In this document: piece after piece, positions 20,883 to 33,604 of the stretch
How the letters are laid out: the number at the start of each line of letters is the position of its first letter
Numbering within the stretch: position 1 is the stretch's first letter
DNA from: Pseudomonadota bacterium
GTDB taxonomy: Bacteria > Pseudomonadota > Gammaproteobacteria > Burkholderiales > JABEVD01
DNA length: 40,490 nt
NCBI GenBank assembly: GCA_021802545.1
Contig: JAJZRS010000025.1
Coordinates: 1-40,490 of the forward strand
Reading direction: 5' to 3'
Program-made: the position numbers and the translations under genes
The notes under the pieces: model-generated
The model's input: the letters and a program-made list of their open reading frames with translations, nothing else
Databases searched by the model: none
What the model was told of the DNA's origin: nothing

Positions 20883-22784
20883 ATGACGCGAAAAATAGAA
20901 CTCTTGTCCCCTGCGAAAACCGCCGAAATCGGGCGGCAGGCGATATTGCACGGGGCGGATGCGATCTACATAGGCGGACCGGCCTTCGGCGCAAGGGCCA
21001 ATGCGGCCAATTCGGTGAAGGACATCGCTGGACTGTGCGATTATGCACACCGCTACCATGCACGGGTTTTCGCGACCCTCAATACCATTTTGCACGATTC
21101 GGAAATCGAGCCCGCCAGGCGTCTCGTTTCCGAGCTGTATGACGCAGGGGTGGATGCGCTGATCGTTCAGGACATGGGCCTTCTCGAACTCGACCTGCCC
21201 CCGATCGAGCTCCATGCCAGCACGCAGACCGACATCCGCAGCATGGAGAAGGCGAAATTCCTGTCGCAGGCCGGATTCTCTCAGATCGTCCTGGCGAGGG
21301 AGCTCGACCTTTCCGAAATCAGGAAAATAGCCGATTCGGTCGATGCTTCCCTGGAATTCTTCATCCACGGCGCGCTCTGCGTCGCCTATTCCGGGCAGTG
21401 CTACATCAGTCATGCCCATACCGGCAGGAGCGCGAACAGGGGGGATTGCTCACAGGCTTGCCGCCTTCCCTATACCCTTCAGGATTCGAAAGGGCAGGTC
21501 GTCGCCTTCGAAAAGCATCTGCTCTCGATGAAGGACAACGACCAGAGCGCGAACCTTGAAGCGCTGATCGACGCGGGAATTTCCTCCTTCAAGATAGAGG
21601 GGCGCTACAAGGATGCGCCTTACGTGAAGAACATCACCGCGCACTACAGGCTGCTGCTCGACGAAATCATGGAAAGGCGGCCTGAGCTGGCGAAATCGTC
21701 GAGCGGCAAATCCGCGTTCGGTTTCGTCCCCGATCCGGACAAGACGTTCAATCGCGGATCGACGGACTATTTCGTGAACGGCAGGAAGGACGACATCGGC
21801 GCATTCGATTCGCCCAAGTTCCTGGGCAAGCCTGTTGGGACGGTGCTGAAGATGGGGGATGGCTGGTTCGAAATGGAGTCAAGCGAGACCTTGAGCAACG
21901 GGGACGGCCTTTCCTTCATGAAAAAGCGCGAATCGGTCGGCACGAGAGTCAACAAGGCGGAAAAAAGAGGGGATCTCTGGCGGATCCATCCGAACGAAAT
22001 GGCGGGATTGAAGGTCGGCCTTGAGCTTTACAGGAACCGCGACCATGCCTGGGAGCAGGCGCTCGAAAAGACTTCGGCGGAAAGAAAAATCGGGGTCGGC
22101 TTGAGGCTTTCCGAAATTCCCGGCGGAATCGCGCTTTCCATCGTCGACGAGGACGGGTTTTGCGCCAGGGCGGAGGCCGAGGCGAATCTCGATCGGGCGA
22201 AGAATCCGGGGATCCTGGACGCCTTGAGGGAGAATCTGGGAAGGCTTGGGAACACCATCTTCCAGGCCGGATCGGTTTCGATCGAGTTTGCAGAACCCGT
22301 ATTCGTCCCGGCATCCATGCTCAATGCATTGAGGCGGGATGCTGCGGCAATGCTCGAGAAAGCGAGGGAGGCTGGCAGGCAGAAGGGATACAGGAGGGCG
22401 GCCATCGAACCGCCTGTTCCCTACCCCGAGGAGACGCTCAGCTATCTCGCCAATGTCTACAATTCGAAGGCGCGAGCCTTCTACGAGAAGCACGGCGTGA
22501 AGCTCATCGATGCTGCATATGAGGCGCACGAGGAGAAGGGGGATGTTTCCCTCATGATCACGAAGCACTGCCTGCGCTTTGCCTTCAGCCTCTGCCCCAA
22601 GCAGGCAAAGGGTGTGGAAGGCGTCCAGGGGCAGGTGAGGGCGGAGCCCATGACGCTTCTCAACGGAAACGATAAGCTCACCCTGACATTCGACTGCAGG
22701 GCCTGCGAGATGCATGTGGTCGGAAAAATGAGCAAGTCCGTGCTCAATACGCCCCCGCCTTCGATCGTCAAGTTTTACAAGTAG
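20883..22784 (+). CDS. rlhA: U32-family protein, RlhA-like 23S rRNA hydroxylation enzyme
   Basis: 633 aa. The N-terminal ~330 residues are a peptidase-U32-type TIM barrel: ELLSPAKTAEIGRQAILHGA, AYSGQCYISH, RSANRGDCSQACRLPY, SFKIEGRYKD. The cysteines in these segments and in the last part (KHCLRFAFSLCPKQ, DCRACEMHV) are the set expected to hold an Fe-S cluster. The middle holds a DUF3656-like collagenase-related region. Length and domain order match E. coli RlhA (YdcP), which hydroxylates 23S rRNA C2501 using prephenate. U32 relatives such as TrhP are shorter, hence the choice. Confidence 0.8.
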   Translation: MTRKIELLSPAKTAEIGRQAILHGADAIYIGGPAFGARANAANSVKDIAGLCDYAHRYHARVFATLNTILHDSEIEPARRLVSELYDAGVDALIVQDMGLLELDLPPIELHASTQTDIRSMEKAKFLSQAGFSQIVLARELDLSEIRKIADSVDASLEFFIHGALCVAYSGQCYISHAHTGRSANRGDCSQACRLPYTLQDSKGQVVAFEKHLLSMKDNDQSANLEALIDAGISSFKIEGRYKDAPYVKNITAHYRLLLDEIMERRPELAKSSSGKSAFGFVPDPDKTFNRGSTDYFVNGRKDDIGAFDSPKFLGKPVGTVLKMGDGWFEMESSETLSNGDGLSFMKKRESVGTRVNKAEKRGDLWRIHPNEMAGLKVGLELYRNRDHAWEQALEKTSAERKIGVGLRLSEIPGGIALSIVDEDGFCARAEAEANLDRAKNPGILDALRENLGRLGNTIFQAGSVSIEFAEPVFVPASMLNALRRDAAAMLEKAREAGRQKGYRRAAIEPPVPYPEETLSYLANVYNSKARAFYEKHGVKLIDAAYEAHEEKGDVSLMITKHCLRFAFSLCPKQAKGVEGVQGQVRAEPMTLLNGNDKLTLTFDCRACEMHVVGKMSKSVLNTPPPSIVKFYK

Positions 22785-22863
22785 CCTGCCGCCTTGTCCT
22801 GTTAAGGTCAGTTTAATCGGGCACGATTAGCATGCTCTCCTTGACCGAAACATGGAGATGACA

Positions 22864-23586
22864 ATGCGCCTTCCCTTATTCGTCACGCTTTCCTTCCTGC
22901 TGGTTTCATCCGCATCGGCTGCCGAATGGATACACGGATGCCGGATCGCTCCCAAGTCGATCTGTCCCCATGCGGAACTTTCCAAGGCCGAGATGATCGG
23001 GGCGGACCTGAGCGGCGCTAACCTTCTCGGCGCCGATCTTTCGAATGCTTCAGCAGAAAAGGGAATATTCGCCGATGCCAATCTGTTCGGAGCGAAGCTG
23101 AAGGGAGCGAATCTCCGAGATGCGAAATTTTCCGGGGCGAGCCTGTTCGGCGCGGATCTTTCCGAGGCCAATCTCACCGGCGCTGATCTGAAGAATGCCA
23201 AGCTCAAACGGGCCGATTTCACGAATGCCGACCTGACGCGCGCCAATCTTTCCGGCTCCGATGTCTCTGGAGCCAGTTTTTCCGGAGCGACCCTGTGCGA
23301 AACGGTGATGGCCGACGGCACGGTCAGCAACAGCGGCTGCAAGGTCAAGGTTGAAGAGAAGACGAAGGTTGAAGACAAACCCAGGGCGGCGGGCTGCGAA
23401 GCCAAGCCTGGCGCTTCCTGCGCCAAAGCCAATCTTTCTGGAGCGGACCTGAAAGGGGCCGTCATGAGAGGCGCAGACTTTTCCGGAGCTGACCTGAGAG
23501 GCGCGGTTCTTTGCAAGACGATCATGCCTGACGGCACGCTGAACAACAGCGGCTGTCCCGTTCAATCGCAGGCGAACGAACCTTAG
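22864..23586 (+). CDS. Exported pentapeptide-repeat protein
   Basis: 240 aa from ATG 22864 (GGAG eight bases upstream, inside the alternative start at 22852). Signal peptide MRLPLFVTLSFLLVSSASA with cleavage before AEWIHG. Two runs of A(D/N)LxG pentapeptides form right-handed beta-helices: one of about 20 repeats (residues ~35-145), one of about six (~190-215). Each run ends in the same cap, LC-(E/K)-T-x-M-x-DGTxxNSGC, joined by a charged linker (VEEKTKVEDKPRAAGC). Paired cysteines suggest periplasmic disulfides. Function unknown. Confidence 0.85.
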   Translation: MRLPLFVTLSFLLVSSASAAEWIHGCRIAPKSICPHAELSKAEMIGADLSGANLLGADLSNASAEKGIFADANLFGAKLKGANLRDAKFSGASLFGADLSEANLTGADLKNAKLKRADFTNADLTRANLSGSDVSGASFSGATLCETVMADGTVSNSGCKVKVEEKTKVEDKPRAAGCEAKPGASCAKANLSGADLKGAVMRGADFSGADLRGAVLCKTIMPDGTLNNSGCPVQSQANEP

Positions 23587-23590
23587 GATT

Positions 23591-24343
23591 TCAGCCGAAA
23601 GCGAAGGCGTCCATGGCGAGCATGCCTTCCTGGACGCCTGCATAGATGACTTCGGTTTCGAAGTCGTCTCCCGCAGCGCCGAGCGCGACGAATAGCGGAA
23701 GGAGATGCTCGTCGGTCGGGTGGGCGAGCTGGGCGCCCGGCGCATGCTTCCTGTAATCCAGAAGGGAAGAGAGGTCCTTCCGGTTCAATTTTTCCCTGAA
23801 CCATCCTGAAAATTCAGTCACGTAGGATGGAATTTCGGTCATCCCCGGCCTGTAATGGGAAAGATTGTGGGTGAGATTTCCCGACGAGACGATCAGCACG
23901 CCGTCTTCCCTCAATGAGGCAAGCTTCCTGCCCATTTGGAAATGATGCAATGGGCTCATGCCGTACTGGATGGAAAGCGGAACGACCGGAACCGATGCGT
24001 CTGGATAGAGGAAGCGCAAAGGGATCCATGCCCCATGGTCCAGCCCCCGCCCCTCGGTTTTTCCTTCGAGAAGTTTTGCTGCGCGATGCGCGAGTTCGGG
24101 AGAGCCTTCGGCCGGGTAGTCCAGATCGTAAAGCTGATCCGGGAAACCCCAGAAATCGTGAATGGTCTCGGGCCTTCTTGATGAGCCGAGAACGGGAATG
24201 GCCGTGTTCCAGTGCGCAGAGGCGATCAGGACCGCTTCGGGTTTTTCCAGCCTTTCCGAAAATGCGGCAATCGCCTGCCCTGCAGGCCCGGGATCGAGGG
24301 CGAATGTGGGCGCGCCGTGTGGCAGGAAAAGGGTGGGATTCAC
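23591..24343 (-). CDS. DODA-family extradiol dioxygenase (YgiD-like)
   Basis: 250 aa from GTG 24343, chosen for GGAG six bases upstream and the family start NPTLFLPHGAPTF. Metal-ligand histidines appear in LPHGAP, ASAHWN, GNLTHNLSHY and HPTDEHLLPLF, as in class III extradiol/4,5-DOPA dioxygenases that use a single Zn or Fe. The substrate in bacteria is uncertain. The GTGA overlaps the stop of the HPP gene, so it is translated in the same operon and may suffer from that gene's premature stop. Confidence 0.88.
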   Translation of the reverse strand: MNPTLFLPHGAPTFALDPGPAGQAIAAFSERLEKPEAVLIASAHWNTAIPVLGSSRRPETIHDFWGFPDQLYDLDYPAEGSPELAHRAAKLLEGKTEGRGLDHGAWIPLRFLYPDASVPVVPLSIQYGMSPLHHFQMGRKLASLREDGVLIVSSGNLTHNLSHYRPGMTEIPSYVTEFSGWFREKLNRKDLSSLLDYRKHAPGAQLAHPTDEHLLPLFVALGAAGDDFETEVIYAGVQEGMLAMDAFAFG

Positions 24344-25236
24344 GGCTTTCTCCGCCAGTTGCCTTCGTCGCGGACAACCTCGTGCTTCGCCCATGAGGCG
24401 AATTCGTCCCGCTTCATGATGCCCGAGTTGCCCCGCTGGGCACCTGCGACTGTTTTGAAGATCACGCTGTCATGCCCTTCGTCCACGATCTGCCTGACTG
24501 ACCATTCCGGGCCGAACTCTCCATTGCTGTAATAATGCCCCAGGAAAACCTCGCAGGTCCCCTGGATCGAATGGCGCTTCGTGGCGAGTTCGTAGATGCG
24601 AGCGAGATCCTGCTCGCTGACGTCGATGAACGAATCGATCTGGCTCAGCGCATAGACGAAATCCTCGTGCGGAATCGGTTCGTATCCCGGAATGGTCGCG
24701 GGCGCTGGGCGCTTCGCCAGGGCGGCGGGATAGCGGCGCCAGGGAAAGAACCAGTTGAACAGGGTGGCTGTGCAGAAAATGGCCGTCGTGTTGAACAGGA
24801 CCGGGTTGAGCACGAATCCGTATCCCAATGCATGGAGCTTGGCGGAACCCAGGCTCGCCACGAGCGCTGTCGCGCCTCCTGGAGGGTGGATGCAGCGCAG
24901 GTAATGCATAGCGCCGACCGCAAGCCCGACGGCGAGCGCAGGGCCCAGAATGGGATTCCCGATCAGCTTTCCGCAGCTGATGCCGATCAGGGCGGATATG
25001 AGCTGCCCCCCGAAAACTGGTCAGGGTTGGGAAAGATTGCCGTGGGGCACGGCGAAAAGCAGAACGGCGGATGCGCCCATGGAGGCTACGACCAATGGCG
25101 CGTTCTGGTTCAAAAGATGCGCGGTGGCGAGAACGACGAAAATGCCTGTGCATGCGCCGGCAAGAGAAACCAGGCGCTCAGCGTGGCTGACCGGCCGGCC
25201 GTCCACCCCCAATAGATTTAGAATTCTTTGTGGCAT
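24340..25236 (-). pseudogene. HPP-family membrane protein interrupted by an in-frame TGA
   Basis: One continuous frame from ATG 25236 to the stop at 24340 encodes 298 residues except for a TGA at 25023-25021. It reads LLFAVPHGNLSQP, stop, PVFGGQLISALIGISCGKLI. HPP proteins have W in QPWP at this place, so TGG has become TGA. Four-plus membrane segments and the family signature RCIHPPGGATAL follow. The soluble C-terminal part (~110 aa) contains SQIDSFIDVSEQDL and a short repeat-like region. The fragment before the stop has 71 residues. HPP proteins are linked to nitrite transport in chloroplasts and cyanobacteria; here loss of function is likely. Confidence 0.85.
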
Positions 25237-25288
25237 TTGAAATACATCATATCAGGTTTTCCAAAATGCTACGACAGCATGCTGGAAC

Positions 25289-25317
25289 TTTCAATCGTCT
25301 CCTTTTTTTGATAAAAT
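25289..25317 (+). promoter_or_regulatory. Candidate promoter of the rimP-nusA-infB operon
   Basis: TTTCAA (25289-25294), 17 nt, TAAAAT (25312-25317). The expected start is near 25324, directly ahead of the hairpin at 25330. It matches sigma70 only moderately in the -35. Confidence 0.4.
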
Positions 25318-25329
25318 TCCGTCTATTCG

Positions 25330-25352
25330 ATGGGCTGTTAGCCCATTTTTTG
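25330..25352 (+). terminator. Hairpin plus T-run in the rimP leader (attenuator-like)
   Basis: ATGGGCT (25330-25336), loop GTT, AGCCCAT (25340-25346), then a run of six T. This has the form of a Rho-independent terminator, yet it lies between the candidate promoter and rimP and has no gene in front on this strand. It may attenuate the operon. NusA, encoded downstream, acts on such hairpins, which suggests feedback. Confidence 0.6.
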
Positions 25353-25365
25353 TTTGTGGGGTGTT

Positions 25366-25797
25366 ATGGATCTTCGTGCGCTGCTGGAAACCACGCTTTC
25401 CGGCCTGGGATACGAATTGGTCGACCTTGAGGTGGCCAATGGAGGCAGGCTGGTGCGCGTGTTCATCGACAAGGCGGGCGGGATCAGCATAGACGACTGC
25501 ACTGCGGTCAGCAATCACCTCACGAGGGTGTTCGCCGTCGAAAACGTCGATTACGACAGACTCGAGGTGTCTTCCCCGGGAATGGACAGGCCGCTCAACA
25601 AGGAGCAGGACTACGTCCGATTCGCCGGGCACAGGGCCAGGGTCAAGTTGAGGTCGCCGATTGGCGGACGCAAGATTTTTTCGGGCGTTCTGGGGGAGAT
25701 GCATGACGGCGCTTTTCAGTTGCTTGTCGACGAAAAGCCGGTCATGTTGAAGCTTGCCGATGTGGAAAAGGCAAGGCTGATTCCCGATTTTGATTAG
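25366..25797 (+). CDS. rimP: Ribosome maturation factor RimP
   Basis: 143 aa from ATG 25366 (a GTG-type upstream start at 25354 adds only MWGV). RimP hallmarks: GYELVDLEVANGGRLVRVFIDK, ISIDDCTAVSNHL, LEVSSPGMDRPL, then an SH3-like C-terminal domain. It assists 30S subunit assembly. First gene of the rimP-nusA-infB-rbfA-truB block. Confidence 0.95.
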   Translation: MDLRALLETTLSGLGYELVDLEVANGGRLVRVFIDKAGGISIDDCTAVSNHLTRVFAVENVDYDRLEVSSPGMDRPLNKEQDYVRFAGHRARVKLRSPIGGRKIFSGVLGEMHDGAFQLLVDEKPVMLKLADVEKARLIPDFD

Positions 25798-25811
25798 TGA
25801 TTGGAGGCTGA

Positions 25812-27284
25812 ATGAGTCGCGAAGTGTTGTTGATGGTCGATGCGCTGGCGCGCGAAAAGAATGTCGACAAGGAAATCGTTTTCGGCGCCCTGGAGGCGGC
25901 TTTGGCTGCGGCCACCAAGAAGAAGCTTCATGACGATGTCGATGTCAGGGTGAACATCGACCGCGTGTCGGGCAATTACGAGTCCTACAGGTGCTGGGAA
26001 GTCGTCGCTGACGATGCCGAAGAAATCACGCCAAGCCAGATCAAGCTTTCCGATGCGAAGGCGAGGGACGAGAATCTCGTGGTGGGCGATACGGTCGAGG
26101 AGCCGGTCGAGACGATCGAGTTCGGGCGCATCGGCGCGCAGAGCGCAAAGCAGGTGATCGTTCAGAAGATACGCGATGCGGAGCGCGAGCAGCTCATCTC
26201 CGATTTCCTCGAGAGGAAGGAGTTTCTGGTCAGCGGCACGATCAAGCGCATGGAACGCGGCAATGCGATCATCGAAGCGGGCAAGATCGAGGCTGTCCTG
26301 CCCCGCGAGCAGATGATTCCAAAGGAAAACCTGAGGATAGGCGACAGGGTGCGCGCCTATCTTTTGAAGATCGACAGAGGAGCCAGGGGCCCTCAGCTGA
26401 TTCTTTCCAGGGTCGCCCCGGAATTCCTGGTCAGGCTGTTCGAGCTCGAAGTGCCCGAGATCGACGAGGGCATGCTCGAAATCGTCTCGGCTGCAAGGGA
26501 TCCCGGCTCTCGCGCGAAGATTGCGGTGAAATCGAACGATCAGCGCCTCGACCCGATCGGAACCTGCGTCGGCATGCGCGGTTCGCGCGTCCAGGCGGTG
26601 ACGAGCGAACTGGCAGGCGAGCGCGTCGACATCATCCTCTGGTCTGCCGACCCGGCTACCTTCGTGATCAATGCGTTGGCGCCTGCCGAGATCAGCGGCG
26701 TCGTCGTCGACGAGGAAAAGCACAGCATGGACATCATCGTCGAGGAAGACCAGCTCGCGCAGGCGATCGGTCGCAACGGCCAGAACGTGAGGCTGGCCAC
26801 GGACTTGACCGGATGGCAGCTCAATCTCATGACGGTCGAAGAATCCGACAAGAAGAATCAGGAGGAATTCGAGGAAATCAGGGCGCTGTTCATGGAAAGG
26901 CTGGACGTCGACGAGGAAGTCGCCGACATTCTGGTCCAGGAAGGATTCAGCACGCTGGAGGAAGTGGCTTACGTGCCGCTCAACGAAATGCTCGAGATCG
27001 ACGCTTTCGACGAGGATACGATCAATATCCTGAGGAGCCGCGCAAGAAATGCGCTTCTGACCGAAGCCATCGCGAGCGAGGAGAAGATGGAGCATGCTGC
27101 CGACGACCTCAAGTCGCTCGAGGGCATGGATGCCGGAACGGCCAGCCAGCTCGCTTCCAAGGGCGTTTCGACGAGGGAGGATCTTGCAGACTTGGCCGTG
27201 GACGATCTTGTCGAGCTGACCGGGATGGACGAGGAGCGGGCCGCCAAATTGATCATGGAGGCGCGCGCGCCTTGGTTCGAATGA
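25812..27284 (+). CDS. nusA: Transcription termination/antitermination factor NusA
   Basis: 490 aa. Order: N-terminal RNA-polymerase-binding domain ([20 protein letters not shown]), S1 domain (~135-200), two KH domains ([38 protein letters not shown]), and two C-terminal acidic helix-hairpin repeats (AR1/AR2) ending ARAPWFE. NusA controls pausing, termination and rRNA antitermination. It starts 15 bp after rimP behind GGAGG, and infB follows after 17 bp. Confidence 0.97.
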   Translation: MSREVLLMVDALAREKNVDKEIVFGALEAALAAATKKKLHDDVDVRVNIDRVSGNYESYRCWEVVADDAEEITPSQIKLSDAKARDENLVVGDTVEEPVETIEFGRIGAQSAKQVIVQKIRDAEREQLISDFLERKEFLVSGTIKRMERGNAIIEAGKIEAVLPREQMIPKENLRIGDRVRAYLLKIDRGARGPQLILSRVAPEFLVRLFELEVPEIDEGMLEIVSAARDPGSRAKIAVKSNDQRLDPIGTCVGMRGSRVQAVTSELAGERVDIILWSADPATFVINALAPAEISGVVVDEEKHSMDIIVEEDQLAQAIGRNGQNVRLATDLTGWQLNLMTVEESDKKNQEEFEEIRALFMERLDVDEEVADILVQEGFSTLEEVAYVPLNEMLEIDAFDEDTINILRSRARNALLTEAIASEEKMEHAADDLKSLEGMDAGTASQLASKGVSTREDLADLAVDDLVELTGMDEERAAKLIMEARAPWFE

Positions 27285-27300
27285 GGGTTGAGGAAGATCA

Positions 27301-29807
<2,507 letters not shown>

Positions 29808-29808
<1 letters not shown>

Positions 29809-30158
29809 TGAGCAACACCAGGACGGAAAGGATCGCGCAGCAGATACAGCGCGATCTCGCCGAACTTCTGAGGAAGGAAGTCAAGGATCCCAGGGTGGGC
29901 ATGGTGACGCTCACCGGGGTCGAGGTGAGCCGCGATCATTCCCATGCGACCGTATATTACACGGTGCTAGGGAGCGAGCAGGAGAAGGAATCGATCGCAG
30001 AGGGATTGAAGCGCGCGTCAGGTTTTCTGCACAGCCAGCTTTTCCACAGGCTGAAATTGCGCGTCGTGCCGCAGCTTCATTTCGTGTACGACGAATCGGT
30101 CGAGCGGGGAGCTTATCTTTCCAGGCTCATCGACGAAGCGGTCGGGGACGATAAATAG
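29808..30158 (+). CDS. rbfA: 30S ribosome-binding factor A
   Basis: 116 aa from the ATG that overlaps the infB stop (TGATG). KH-like fold: RTERIAQQIQRDLAELL, KDPRVGMVTLTGVEVSRDHS, LRVVPQLHFVYDESVERG. It binds the 16S 5' helix in late 30S maturation and cold adaptation. Confidence 0.95.
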
Positions 30159-30162
30159 CTTC

Positions 30163-31068
30163 ATGAGGCAGTGCATCGACGGCGTGCTCCTGCTCGACAA
30201 GCCCTTGTCAATGAGCTCGAACAGGGCGCTGCAAATCGCGAAAAGGGTTTATAACGCAGAGAAGGCCGGGCACACCGGAACGCTTGACCCGCTCGCATCG
30301 GGACTGCTTCCTGTCTGCTTCGGCGAGGCGACGAAATATGCCTCGATGATGCTCGAAGCGGACAAGGGTTATCGCGCAGTATTGAAGCTGGGCCAGACCA
30401 CGACGACCGGGGACGCCGAAGGAGAGATTCTCGAGACCAGGGAAGTCGATGTCGATGCGCGCCGGGTCGAAGCAATCCTGGCCAAATTCAGGGGGGCGAT
30501 CAGGCAGAAGCCCCCCATGCACAGCGCATTGAAGCACAAGGGAAAGCCGCTCTACGCCTATGCCAGGAAAGGGGTGGAAATCGAGCGCCCGGAAAGGGTC
30601 GTGACGATACGCTCCCTTTCCATGGATGATCTTTCGAACGAAGCGCTTTCCCTTTCCGTGCTGTGCAGCAAGGGGACCTATGTGAGGGTGCTGGCCGAAG
30701 ACATAGGCAATGCGCTCGGATGCGGGGCTCATTTGAAGTCGCTTGTCAGGACGGCAACCGGGCCTTTCGATCTTGCGGATGCGCACACGCTGGAAGAGAT
30801 CGAGGCGAGAGAAGACAGGGAAAGCCTTCTCCTTCCGTGCGACGCCCTGCTGCAGGGCTTCGAGAGGATGGATTTCGGGGAAGAGGACGCGGACTTTCTG
30901 GTGAACGGAAGGAAGGTGGAAATCGAAGCCTTGCCGGGGTCCTACAGGGCTTACGACGCCTCCGGATGCTTCATCGGGCTGGTGGAAGCGGACAATGAAG
31001 GAAAAATCCGGCCCAAGCGCATGATGTCCGGCAATTTCTGCTTGAGGAATTCGCCTGTTAAAAGGTAA
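30163..31068 (+). CDS. truB: tRNA pseudouridine-55 synthase TruB
   Basis: 301 aa. The catalytic aspartate is Asp42 in HTGTLDPLASGLLP; YRAVLKLGQTTTTGDAEGE and CSKGTYVRVLAEDIG are further conserved motifs. The C-terminal ~55 residues form a PUA-like domain (FLVNGRKVEIEALPGSYRAY). It starts five bases after rbfA and ends the operon proper. Confidence 0.95.
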   Translation: MRQCIDGVLLLDKPLSMSSNRALQIAKRVYNAEKAGHTGTLDPLASGLLPVCFGEATKYASMMLEADKGYRAVLKLGQTTTTGDAEGEILETREVDVDARRVEAILAKFRGAIRQKPPMHSALKHKGKPLYAYARKGVEIERPERVVTIRSLSMDDLSNEALSLSVLCSKGTYVRVLAEDIGNALGCGAHLKSLVRTATGPFDLADAHTLEEIEAREDRESLLLPCDALLQGFERMDFGEEDADFLVNGRKVEIEALPGSYRAYDASGCFIGLVEADNEGKIRPKRMMSGNFCLRNSPVKR

Positions 31069-31071
31069 AAT
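31042..31071 (+). promoter_or_regulatory. Candidate rpsO promoter inside the end of truB
   Basis: TTGAGG (31042-31047), 18 nt, TAAAAT (31066-31071). A start near 31078 would give a leader of about 21 nt to ATG 31099, containing the GGAGAAGCG ribosome-binding site. Confidence 0.5.
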
Positions 31072-31098
31072 ACGAAACTTTATTTTGGAGAAGCGCTA

Positions 31099-31368
31099 AT
31101 GTCTATCAGCACCGTGCAAAAGGCACAGATCGTCAAGGATTACCAGAGGGAAGACAAGGACACAGGATCCCCTGAAGTTCAGGTTGCCCTGCTCACGGCC
31201 AGGATCAATTACCTGACCGAACATTTCAAGACCCACATCAAGGATCATCACTCGAGGCGAGGCCTTCTGCGTCTGGTGAGCCGCCGCAGGAAGCTTCTGG
31301 ATTACCTCAAGAGCGTGAATTCCGAAGGTTACAAGACCCTGATCGAGCGTCTCGGTCTGCGCAAGTAA
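31099..31368 (+). CDS. rpsO: 30S ribosomal protein S15
   Basis: 89 aa, exact family length. Key blocks: [40 protein letters not shown]. It binds the 16S central domain early in assembly. In E. coli it represses its own mRNA; the short leader here shows no obvious pseudoknot. It is followed by pnp after 19 bp, the usual arrangement. Confidence 0.97.
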   Translation: MSISTVQKAQIVKDYQREDKDTGSPEVQVALLTARINYLTEHFKTHIKDHHSRRGLLRLVSRRRKLLDYLKSVNSEGYKTLIERLGLRK

Positions 31369-31387
31369 TTTTTAAAAGGATAGTGCC

Positions 31388-33511
31388 TTGAATCATTACA
31401 AGAAAACTGTTGCATACGGCCGCCACCAGCTGACCCTGGAGACCGGCGAGATCGCGAGGCAGGCGCATGGGGCGGTGATGGTGACCATGGACGACACGGT
31501 GGTGCTGGCAACCGTCGTGGGGTCGAAATCGGTCAAGCCCGGGCAGGATTTCCTGCCGCTCACCGTCGACTACATGGAAAAGACCTATGCGGCAGGTAGG
31601 ATTCCTGGCGGCTATTTCAAGCGCGAAGGCAGACCCACGGAAAAGGAAACGCTGACGTCGCGCCTCATCGACAGGCCGATCAGGCCGCTTTTCCCCGAGG
31701 GCTTCTACAATGAAGTCCAGGTCGTCGCGACAGTCATGTCATACAATCCTGAAGTCGATGCTGACATCCTGGCGATGATCGGCACGTCAGCCGCGCTCGC
31801 CATATCGGGCATCCCCTTCAACGGCCCGATCGGAGCGGCCAGAGTGGGCTACATCGACGGCCAGTACGTGCTGAATCCCACCCTTTCGGAAATCAACCAG
31901 TCCGAACTCAACCTGGTCGTCGCAGGCACCGAATCGGCCGTGCTGATGGTCGAATCGGAAGCATTGCAGCTTTCCGAAGAAGTGATGCTCGATGCGGTCA
32001 TGTACGGCCACAGCCAGATGCAGACCGTGATCGAGGCGATCAACGAGATGGCCGAGGAAGTCGGTTCCGAACCCTGGGACTGGGCTCCGCCCGCGAAGGA
32101 CGAGGCGCTGATCGCCGAAGTCGCCTCCCGCGCTGAAAGCGCGCTCAGGGAAGCCTATGCGATCAAGCAGAAGCAGGCGAGAAGCGAAAAGATCGATGCG
32201 GTCAGAAGCGAAATCCTCGAAGGCCTCAACCCCGAGGGCGACGCGGATCGCGGGCAAACCATCAAGACCCTGTTCAGCGACCTCGAGGCGCGGATCGTCA
32301 GGGACCAGATCCTCTCAGGCGAACCCAGGATAGACGGGCGCGACACGAGGACGGTCAGGCCGATCACCATCAGGACCTCGGTTCTTCCCAGGACGCACGG
32401 ATCAGCCCTCTTCACCAGGGGGGAGACCCAGGCGCTGGTCGTCTCGACGCTCGGCACCGAGCGCGACGCTCAGGTCATGGAAGCGCTCCAGGGAGACATC
32501 ACCGAGCGGTTCATGCTGCACTACAACATGCCGCCGTACGCGACCGGAGAAACGGGACGCGTGGGCTCGCCCAAGCGGCGCGAGATCGGGCACGGCAGGC
32601 TCGCCAAGCGCGCGCTCGCAGCAGTCCTGCCCGCGCAGGACGAATTCGGCTATTCGATCAGGGTCGTCTCCGAGATCACCGAATCCAACGGTTCGAGCTC
32701 CATGGCTTCCGTCTGCGGCGGATGCCTCTCCCTCATGGATGCGGGCGTGCCGATCAAGGCGCATGTCGCCGGCATCGCAATGGGACTCATCAAGGAAGGC
32801 AACCGCTTCGCAGTGCTGACCGACATCCTCGGCGACGAGGACCATCTCGGCGACATGGACTTCAAGGTGGCCGGAAGCGAGAACGGCATCACCGCGCTGC
32901 AGATGGACATCAAGATCACCGGCATCACCCGCGAGATCATGAAGGCCGCGCTTTCCCAGGCAAGGGAAGGCCGCATCCATATCCTCGGGCTGATGAAGGC
33001 TGCGCTGCCCGCAACGCGCGAACAGATGTCCGACCATGCGCCGCGCATGATCAAGATCAAGATCAATCCCGAGAAGATCAGGGACGTGATCGGCAAGGGC
33101 GGCTCGGTTATCCGCGCCCTCACCGAGGAAACCGGCACCCAGATCGACATCAGCGAGGACGGCACGGTGACCATCGCCTGCGTCTCCGCCCAGGGCGGCG
33201 AGCTCGCCAAGAAGCGCATCGAGGACATCACGGCTGATGTCGAAGTGGGCAAGGTCTACGACGGCACTGTGCAGAAGCTGCTCGATTTCGGCGCAATCGT
33301 CGCCGTTCTCCCCGGCAAGGACGGCCTGCTGCACATCTCGCAGATCGCGCACGAGCGCGTGAACGCTGTGTCCGACCACCTCAAGGAAGGCCAGCAGGTC
33401 AAGGTCAAGGTTCTGGAAGCCGACGAGAAGGGAAGGCTGCGCCTTTCCATGAAGGCCATCCTGCCTGAACCGCCCAAGGAAGCGCCGAAGACGGAACCCG
33501 TCGCAGACTGA
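31388..33511 (+). CDS. pnp: Polyribonucleotide nucleotidyltransferase (PNPase)
   Basis: 707 aa starting at TTG 31388 (AAGGATA ribosome-binding site, family start [14 protein letters not shown]). Two RNase PH domains (~10-140 and ~310-540, with [28 protein letters not shown] and [20 protein letters not shown]), an intervening helical domain, then KH ([20 protein letters not shown]) and S1 ([20 protein letters not shown]). It degrades mRNA phosphorolytically with the degradosome. The stop runs directly into its terminator. Confidence 0.97.
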   Translation: MNHYKKTVAYGRHQLTLETGEIARQAHGAVMVTMDDTVVLATVVGSKSVKPGQDFLPLTVDYMEKTYAAGRIPGGYFKREGRPTEKETLTSRLIDRPIRPLFPEGFYNEVQVVATVMSYNPEVDADILAMIGTSAALAISGIPFNGPIGAARVGYIDGQYVLNPTLSEINQSELNLVVAGTESAVLMVESEALQLSEEVMLDAVMYGHSQMQTVIEAINEMAEEVGSEPWDWAPPAKDEALIAEVASRAESALREAYAIKQKQARSEKIDAVRSEILEGLNPEGDADRGQTIKTLFSDLEARIVRDQILSGEPRIDGRDTRTVRPITIRTSVLPRTHGSALFTRGETQALVVSTLGTERDAQVMEALQGDITERFMLHYNMPPYATGETGRVGSPKRREIGHGRLAKRALAAVLPAQDEFGYSIRVVSEITESNGSSSMASVCGGCLSLMDAGVPIKAHVAGIAMGLIKEGNRFAVLTDILGDEDHLGDMDFKVAGSENGITALQMDIKITGITREIMKAALSQAREGRIHILGLMKAALPATREQMSDHAPRMIKIKINPEKIRDVIGKGGSVIRALTEETGTQIDISEDGTVTIACVSAQGGELAKKRIEDITADVEVGKVYDGTVQKLLDFGAIVAVLPGKDGLLHISQIAHERVNAVSDHLKEGQQVKVKVLEADEKGRLRLSMKAILPEPPKEAPKTEPVAD

Positions 33512-33538
33512 AAAAACCCGGGGAAACCCGGGTTTTTT
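33511..33538 (+). terminator. Rho-independent terminator after pnp
   Basis: Stem AAAAAACCCGGG, loop GAAA, CCCGGG and six T. The stem begins at the last base of the pnp stop codon. The flanking A and T runs make it work in both directions. It marks the border between core genes and the accessory right part. Confidence 0.95.
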
Positions 33539-33604
33539 GTCATGATCCGCTATTATGTCTCTGATGCACATGACAGGCGAAGCTGGATGTGATTTCATGG
33601 GTGA

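Noticed and set aside
25021-25023. UGA read as Trp or selenocysteine in the HPP gene
   Set aside because: Many intact genes here (nusA, infB, pnp, greB, parA) end at TGA exactly where family proteins end, so UGA is a stop. The position is Trp, not Cys, in homologues, and no SECIS-type hairpin was seen.
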